Shown piece after piece: positions 58,861-64,000 of a stretch of DNA of 64,000 nucleotides; within the stretch, counting starts at the first letter, position 1; every line of letters starts with the position of its first letter. A model generated the notes under the pieces. That model was not told the origin of the DNA. It was given only the letters and a program-made list of their open reading frames with translations, and ran no database searches. Origin of the DNA: Brevipalpus yothersi (lineage: Eukaryota > Arthropoda > Arachnida > Trombidiformes > Tenuipalpidae); contig QZCP01000112.1 in the NCBI GenBank assembly GCA_003956705.1, positions 522,712-586,711 of the forward strand, written 5' to 3'. Both the position numbers and the translations under genes were made by a program.

Positions 58861-60675
58861 ATGGTAAAAGTTCTTTTGAAACCTATAGACGAAGGTCTTA
58901 AAACTGTTGAGATCCCACAAGGAAAAACAATCCTTGGCAGAGGACCCTTTTTAAATTGCGCTGATAAAAAAGTCTCCAGGAATCACGCTGTGTTGGAGTT
59001 GAAAGAAGGTGGCGAGTTGTCGCTGACATCTATCCACGTGAACCCTTGCTTTTATACCCAGGCAAGTTCAACCGATGCCGATGGAAATCCCAAAATTCTG
59101 AAGCAGCACAAAACATTGCAATTGTCTCCGGGTGACGTGTTCAGCTTGCTTCCCCAGAGTTATAAGTACAAGATAGTTATTTCAGAGTCCGAAGACTTTG
59201 AGGCTCCTGAAAATGTAGGATCCGAATGCATCAAAGATGAAAAGGAACTAGAAAGTTGCAATGGTGGAGGAGATGAAAAAAACAATCTCAAAGACCCTAG
59301 CAAAAAAGCAAAGGCTCAAGTTGATGGGAAGAATGATGTGGAGGAAAAAGTCGAGGAACCGATTGAGACTAAACCTAAACCATCTAAACCGATTAAACCT
59401 ACTAACAAGGCAAGCAAAGACACCAAGAATGAAAAAAAGAAAGATGAAGGTCTGCTTCATTTGAATTTTTTTGTGAATGTCCTTCATTCACTTATTCTCG
59501 AGATTTAACGCAAAACTGCCTCTATCAACCCTTTTTTACCCACTTGCATACTTATTCGAAAAATTTTCACAGATGAAAACAGTGATGGAAAGGAAGACGG
59601 AGATGGAGCCGAAGACGATGACGATGAAGTCAAAGAGCAAGAGGAAGAAGAGGAATCAAGCGAAGAAGGTGAGTGCTGAGCAATGGTCATTTCGTCATCT
59701 CTTCATTCCATAAACCAATCAGTACCTTACAGTTTACAACAGTCCCTTCTTAGTCATCTAGAATAATGAGCTTTTCTTTCGTTGCATTTGCAGAGAAGAA
59801 AAAGACATCGAAAGGTCGAAAGGCAGGTCCAGGTCGAACTCGAGCTCCTCGAAGGGTTGCTAAGCCTAAGAAAAAGCAAGACGACAGCGAAGACGAATTA
59901 GAAGATAAAGATGAGGAGGATTCTGATCAAGAAAGTGAGTCATCCTAATCATCTTTTTATCAGCATTTGTTAATATTTTTACTTTTAGTTCCAGACAAGA
60001 ATAGCAAGAAGAAAGGTCGTTCCCCAGCGACCAATAGCCGGGGTAGACCACCTCGTAAAGCATTCTTAAAAGCCAGTATTGCCAACCTTTCAGCAGATGA
60101 CTATGTAATCAGTGATGAAGATTTCCTTGACGAGGATAGTGAAGATGAAAAGCCCAAGAAGAAAGGTAGTCGAAAGCGTGATGAATCTGGTAGTGATTGG
60201 GAGGTGGAGCACAAGAACAAAGGTTCTAAGAGAAAATTTGATTCTGAAAGTGAATCAGGTAGTGATTGGGAATGTGACACTAAGTCCGACAAACGTAAGA
60301 AGAAGGTAAGAATCAATCCGATTGATGATTTATTTAAGGAGAATTCGTTATTGAAACTAAATTCTTTTCTAGTCAAAACCTGCTTCAAAGCCGACTCGCA
60401 GATCGATCCGATCTGCAGGTACTCGTCAGTCTGCTCGTAAGAAAAAAGTTGAGACTTCTGAGGAGGAAGAGGAAGAAGAAGAGGAAGACGAGGAAAGTTA
60501 TGAAGAGGAACCTGAGAAGCGCACGCCTTGCAAACGGAATTGCGTCCGTAAAAATCCATCTCATTTAAAAGAATTTTGTCATCCAGGTGACCCAGATTTT
60601 GAAGACTCCGCATCCGAAGAGGATGAAGAAAAAGCGGAAAAAGTAACCAAGGGGAGGAAAAGAACCAAAGCTTGA
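58861..60675 (+). CDS. APLF: APLF-like DNA-repair factor (FHA and PBZ domains)
   Basis: Exons 58861-59449, 59573-59668, 59794-59934, 59989-60305 and 60373-60675 join in phase to 481 residues. An FHA domain (about 1-105) has ILGRGP, KVSRNHAVLEL and the family block HVNPCFY. A long Lys/Glu/Asp-rich middle follows, with two SGSDWE repeats. Near the C-terminus lies a PBZ zinc finger (TPCKRNCVRKNPSHLKEFCHPGD), which binds poly(ADP-ribose). Vertebrate APLF uses its FHA domain to bind XRCC1/XRCC4, PBZ to reach PARP1-marked breaks, and an acidic tail as histone chaperone. Here only one PBZ is seen and the DWE acidic repeats precede it. The exon 1 donor (gtctgc) is weak but phase-consistent. Confidence 0.88.
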
Positions 60676-61331
60676 ACAATTTATTACCTCTAGAATTCCA
60701 ATCAGATTTTAACTTATGAATTTATCCGCCTCTATCATACCTTGGTTTATCGATTTCCGACGGGTGAATTAATCCTGGAAAATTATCATCAGCTACTCAT
60801 GAATCGATTGATTGCATTTGCTACTAATGGGATCACCTGTGGGTTTATCTTCATTCGTGTCAAATAGACGCTCTCATCAGGTTATTTTACCTATTTTTTC
60901 TTCAAACAGAAAATAAACTTCATTCTCATTCTAACAAATTGGTCTTGAATCTTTGAGGTGCTAAGAGAAAGTAATTCGCTTTTCATCGTGCATTTTAGCA
61001 CATGAACTGTAAGTAAAAATGACTAAAGTTCGAGATCCATTATTATCGTAGAGGAAATCTAGCACCTCGATCCACCTTTTATAGCCAGTCGAATCAGGGT
61101 CCAGTTTCGGAAGGTAAGTGTTGGAAGGAAGACTAATCTATAGGAGATCTCACCGGTTGGCTATTGTGTATCAATTTCATACCCATCATATCATCTTCGA
61201 GCAGTGTTTGATGAGAGAGGAAATTCTAGAAAAAGTTACAGTATAGGATTTCTATTCAATTTATTCCAAAGTTCTCTAAACTTATATCAAGTGGGACAAA
61301 CTGGAACAATTTTAGTAACTACTCAAATCTA
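60676..61331. other. Convergent 3' flanks of APLF-like and mS37 genes
   Basis: Includes an AATAAA at 60912-60917 that may end the APLF-like transcript. No gene is seen. Confidence 0.5.
60912..60917 (+). promoter_or_regulatory. Possible polyadenylation signal of the APLF-like gene
   Basis: AATAAA about 237 bp after the stop codon, in AT-rich DNA, so chance occurrence is possible. Confidence 0.4.
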
Positions 61332-61863
61332 CTAAACATCTATCCTTTGGGGATATCTACTGAGTAGAGCATTGATTTGACGATGGGTCAAATTTTTCTC
61401 CCCAGAAATCGGCTCAGTTGGGTCTTTTATAAGCGCTCGAGCCTTTTCCTCCTCCTATGAAGAAAAATATTAAAACTTGAACGAGCTAGCTTATCTGATC
61501 TCAACACTTACCAAAAATTTTGCATGACATGTCTTGAATGCAGCGAGTTCTTCTGGACAATCTTTTTCGCTGAAGTCATTTACTTTCATACAGTTGAAGA
61601 GATTAAGCATCTCTTTCATACAATAAGCCTCTGGAAAGATATTTGAAGTGATTGAGATTATTAAGATTATGGAGGGAACTAAATTTACCTTGTCTTGGAT
61701 TCTTTCCACCCGTAATCCAATTTCTTAACCTCATCGGTGTTCTTTCTATAAGAATCGGCTCTTGGATTTTATCATACCTAAATGGTAATCGACGGTTCTT
61801 GAATCTAGTATTCCTTCCAAAAGTAGGTCGCTGAACCATCGAAATTGGAGTTAAATAAACCAT
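61332..61863 (-). CDS. CHCHD1: Mitochondrial small ribosomal subunit protein mS37 (CHCHD1)
   Basis: Exons 61863-61689, 61630-61512 and 61454-61332 join in phase to 138 residues. A basic N-terminus (NTRFKNRRLPFRYDK) suits mitochondrial import and rRNA contact. The CHCH domain holds two CX9C motifs: CMKEMLNLFNC and CPEELAAFKTC, with the spacer KVNDFSEKD resembling the family's KQNEFSDEA. The third exon is too short to stand out as an open frame, but its end (HRQINALLSRYPQRIDV) matches the family C-terminus (NKLLQRFP). The protein is part of the mitoribosome small subunit. The ATG at 61863 is preferred; an in-frame ATG follows eight codons later. Confidence 0.88.
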
Positions 61864-62639
61864 GATCACAATTAATTGAGACAAAAACCCTCGATTGTCA
61901 CTGACTTGTTCATGGAAAGTAACACATGGAGACTGTTTTAAAGCAACAACATCTTGCTCTCTTCTTCAAAACAATCCTTCAAAACAATCCTTCAAAACAA
62001 TCCTGGAACCACAGCTACTGGCTGTGCCTGCAACGCTGTTGGCGCACTTGGACATGCATTTAAATGTACATGTATGTGCGCGAGAATTGAGTCAATCGTT
62101 TCTCTTCAACCAAGCTTCACCTCGAAGCTCTCTAAAACGAGATGTTAATTTAAATAATAAATCCCTTTCTAGAGGATTTTAATCAACATAAATCAACACC
62201 AGTTATGATGGCAGTTGTTTTAGATACCTTATTGCCAATGTGAAAATATTTTGAACAACTGTAAGCCCCTTCCATCTCTCCCACAGTCTCGTGTAGAGAT
62301 TTTTGGGAACAATCACGGACGCCTAAGTTAGAATGGCCGAATATATTTGATTCATTTTTCATCTCTTTTGCACTATAGATGACTCAATTTTGAAAATTCC
62401 GTATTTTTTATCAGATTTCTTCTTAATGTTTCAGGAAATTCTGGTACAATGCGAGGATCAACACCGGAAAATGTTAGAGGCAACAAAAAGATGATTCAGA
62501 TTGAAGGATTCAAACAATTTATTGGAAGAAATTCGTTTCTCATTTTACAAATTGATACAAAAAATTTTTCGAGATTTTCAAAATGAGGCCTACAAAATTT
62601 TTGCAGGAAAACCTCGAGGAACTTGGAAAAGCAATGTTC
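61864..62639. other. Intergenic DNA between mS37 and RAD50
   Basis: Contains a 13-bp direct repeat (ttcaaaacaatcc, about three copies, 61966-62003). It holds the mS37 promoter on the left and the RAD50 3' UTR on the right. No gene is seen. Confidence 0.5.
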
Positions 62640-64000
62640 TTAGTTGTATTCTCTATCTTTTATAGAGAGTTTTTCAATTCTCGAAAAACCTTTCTCATCT
62701 TTCTGAACGTGATAATAAAATTCGCAGTCTGAGTCCCTCAAACATTTTAAGAATTCATCGTCGTGAGTGATGATGATAAGTTGGAACTTCCTATTCTGAT
62801 GAGATTTGACAATATTTACCACAGCATCAGCAAACGCTTGGATGTTATCTTTATCAAGATTGGTAGTGGGCTCATCGAGGGTGAGAATTCCACAGTTAAC
62901 TGAGAAGATCTCAGCAAGTGCTAGTCTCATAACGAGAGATGCAATTACTTTCTGACCAGCTGAACATCTCCCCCTCATATCCATTTCGATGTTTTGACGA
63001 ACCATCACGACTTTATAATTGAAGGATCGTTTCTTATCAGATGCATAGCCTCCTTCCTGGTCTGCAACTATCTTAATGTAGTCTATATCATTGCCTCGAT
63101 ATGCAAATTTCCAGAGACGATAAAGATATCTGTTGATTTCATCCATTTTGCGATGATGGAAAACTAAAACAGAATGATCTAAAGCCTTATACAATTTGTT
63201 GAGGTCTTCGCAAATCGATTCGATTTCCAAAAATTCCAGCAACTTCTTGGAATGATTTTCCTTGGCTTTTACATATTTTTCTTCCTTCAGTTTGTCCTTC
63301 AATTCCCGAATTCTTTTCACAATAGGCTCTTGTCTACCTTTAGATTGCTGTAAACTTTGATTCTCTTCAAATATTCGTTTCTCGAGTTCTTGTCGCTTGC
63401 GTGAAAAGCCATTCAAACTGAGACCACCTCTCTCTTTGTCTTTTTCTTTTTCTCTCTGGCCTATTTCATCTTCTAATTTTTTCAGATCTCGTGAGTTCAG
63501 CAACAATTGCCGATTATCGTTGAGATTTCGCTTGGCCAATTCCACTTGACTGAACTCATTGCTGAACTTTTGGAGCTCTTTAGAGTGTTCTTTTTTCTTT
63601 GAGACGCAAGAGTCTATCTGCTCCTTAATCTGATGAATTTTTCCCTCGATCGTCTCCATTTTATTTTCAACACCTTTCTCTTCATAATCTTTGATTTCTT
63701 TGGTAATATCAGCCAACCCATCTTGGAATCTTTTCATCAAATTCTTTTTCTCTTCCAAGGAATTTCGTTCATTTTTCTGCCTCTCTCGGAGCTCTCTTCT
63801 CTTCTCTCTTACCTTTTCGTATCGAGGTTCTACTTTCCTTTTTTTAGAAACCAAATCTTCAATCATCTGACTCTTGTCACTAATTTGTTTCGTTAATTCA
63901 TCGGCCTTCTTCCTCAGAGCAACCTGACTTTGCTGATTCTTTTCGAGCTGCAATTTTTCCTTCTCTTTATCGAGCAGTTTCTGTTTCAATTTAGAAAGTT
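62640..64000 (-). CDS. RAD50: RAD50 double-strand-break repair ATPase, C-terminal part
   Basis: Partial: 453 residues to the stop at 62640. The frame is open to the window edge, so the N-terminal ATPase half and the zinc hook lie outside. The first about 250 residues form the C-terminal arm of the long coiled coil, with Glu/Lys-rich heptads. The ATPase lobe shows the ABC signature region RCSAGQKVIASL, Walker B and D-loop ILTLDEPTTNLD, and the H-loop ITHDDEF, all typical of RAD50. It works with MRE11 and NBS1 to tether and process DNA breaks in the nucleus. No intron is seen in the visible part. Confidence 0.96.
   Translation of the reverse strand, partial: LSKLKQKLLDKEKEKLQLEKNQQSQVALRKKADELTKQISDKSQMIEDLVSKKRKVEPRYEKVREKRRELRERQKNERNSLEEKKNLMKRFQDGLADITKEIKDYEEKGVENKMETIEGKIHQIKEQIDSCVSKKKEHSKELQKFSNEFSQVELAKRNLNDNRQLLLNSRDLKKLEDEIGQREKEKDKERGGLSLNGFSRKRQELEKRIFEENQSLQQSKGRQEPIVKRIRELKDKLKEEKYVKAKENHSKKLLEFLEIESICEDLNKLYKALDHSVLVFHHRKMDEINRYLYRLWKFAYRGNDIDYIKIVADQEGGYASDKKRSFNYKVVMVRQNIEMDMRGRCSAGQKVIASLVMRLALAEIFSVNCGILTLDEPTTNLDKDNIQAFADAVVNIVKSHQNRKFQLIIITHDDEFLKCLRDSDCEFYYHVQKDEKGFSRIEKLSIKDREYN

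Noticed and set aside
1..64000. CRISPR array, prokaryotic operon or viral genome
   Set aside because: Spliced animal genes throughout. The tandem repeats seen are microsatellites or minisatellites without repeat-spacer structure.

Overview
The window is nuclear DNA from an animal. It is AT-rich and compact, with many introns of only 45-110 bp, GT-AG splice sites and long (CT)n/(GA)n tracts. The gene set (an ovo-type zinc finger, a retn/ARID3 homologue, a vrille/NFIL3 bZIP, a single AP-1/AP-2 beta adaptin, a ZP-domain cuticle-type protein and a GRL101-like receptor) points to an arthropod. Compactness and the GRL101-like receptor make a mite or other chelicerate my best guess, but this is inference, not proof.

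Layout: 0.1-1.3 kb, trans-2-enoyl-CoA reductase (TECR, +, complete). 3.1-5.0 kb, NFIL3/vrille bZIP (+). 8.0-10.8 kb, AP beta adaptin (-). 14.4-17.1 kb, ovo/OVOL zinc finger (+), with a recent partial copy of its zinc-finger exon at 12.7-13.0 kb. 19.5-29.5 kb, retn/ARID3 (+), with a 7-kb intron inside the ARID domain. 31.0-32.8 kb, ZP-domain membrane protein (-). 34.6-34.9 kb, remnant of a zinc-finger gene. 35.7-36.6 kb, short-chain dehydrogenase of the L-xylulose reductase type (+). 38.6-42.8 kb, large receptor CUB/C-type lectin/LDLa/LRR/7TM with a kinase-like tail (+). 43.6-47.7 kb, non-LTR retrotransposon with one intact ORF (+). 47.8-50.2 kb, two intronless zinc-finger ORFs of unknown family (-), converging on the retrotransposon. 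51.8-53.5 kb, CREBRF/REPTOR bZIP (+). 54.0-54.9 kb, second dehydrogenase copy (+). 56.5-57.6 kb, C2H2 protein of unknown family (+), the intact relative of the 34.8-kb remnant. 58.9-60.7 kb, APLF-like FHA/PBZ DNA-repair protein (+). 61.3-61.9 kb, mitochondrial ribosomal protein mS37/CHCHD1 (-). 62.6-64.0 kb, C-terminal part of RAD50 (-), running off the window.

The first 30 kb hold developmental transcription factors in wide, repeat-rich non-coding DNA. The rest is denser and holds housekeeping and repair genes plus locally duplicated genes. APLF and RAD50 both act in double-strand-break repair, and mS37 lies between them. There is no operon logic here, so shared function between neighbours should not be assumed.

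The points most worth a second look are the retrotransposon with its converging zinc-finger ORF pair, the receptor's degenerate kinase-like tail, the duplicated ovo exon that has lost a zinc ligand, the duplicated promoter-like block near the bZIP gene, and the two dehydrogenase copies that differ by one intron. All exon boundaries were read by eye from splice signals, reading phase and family similarity, without transcript data.
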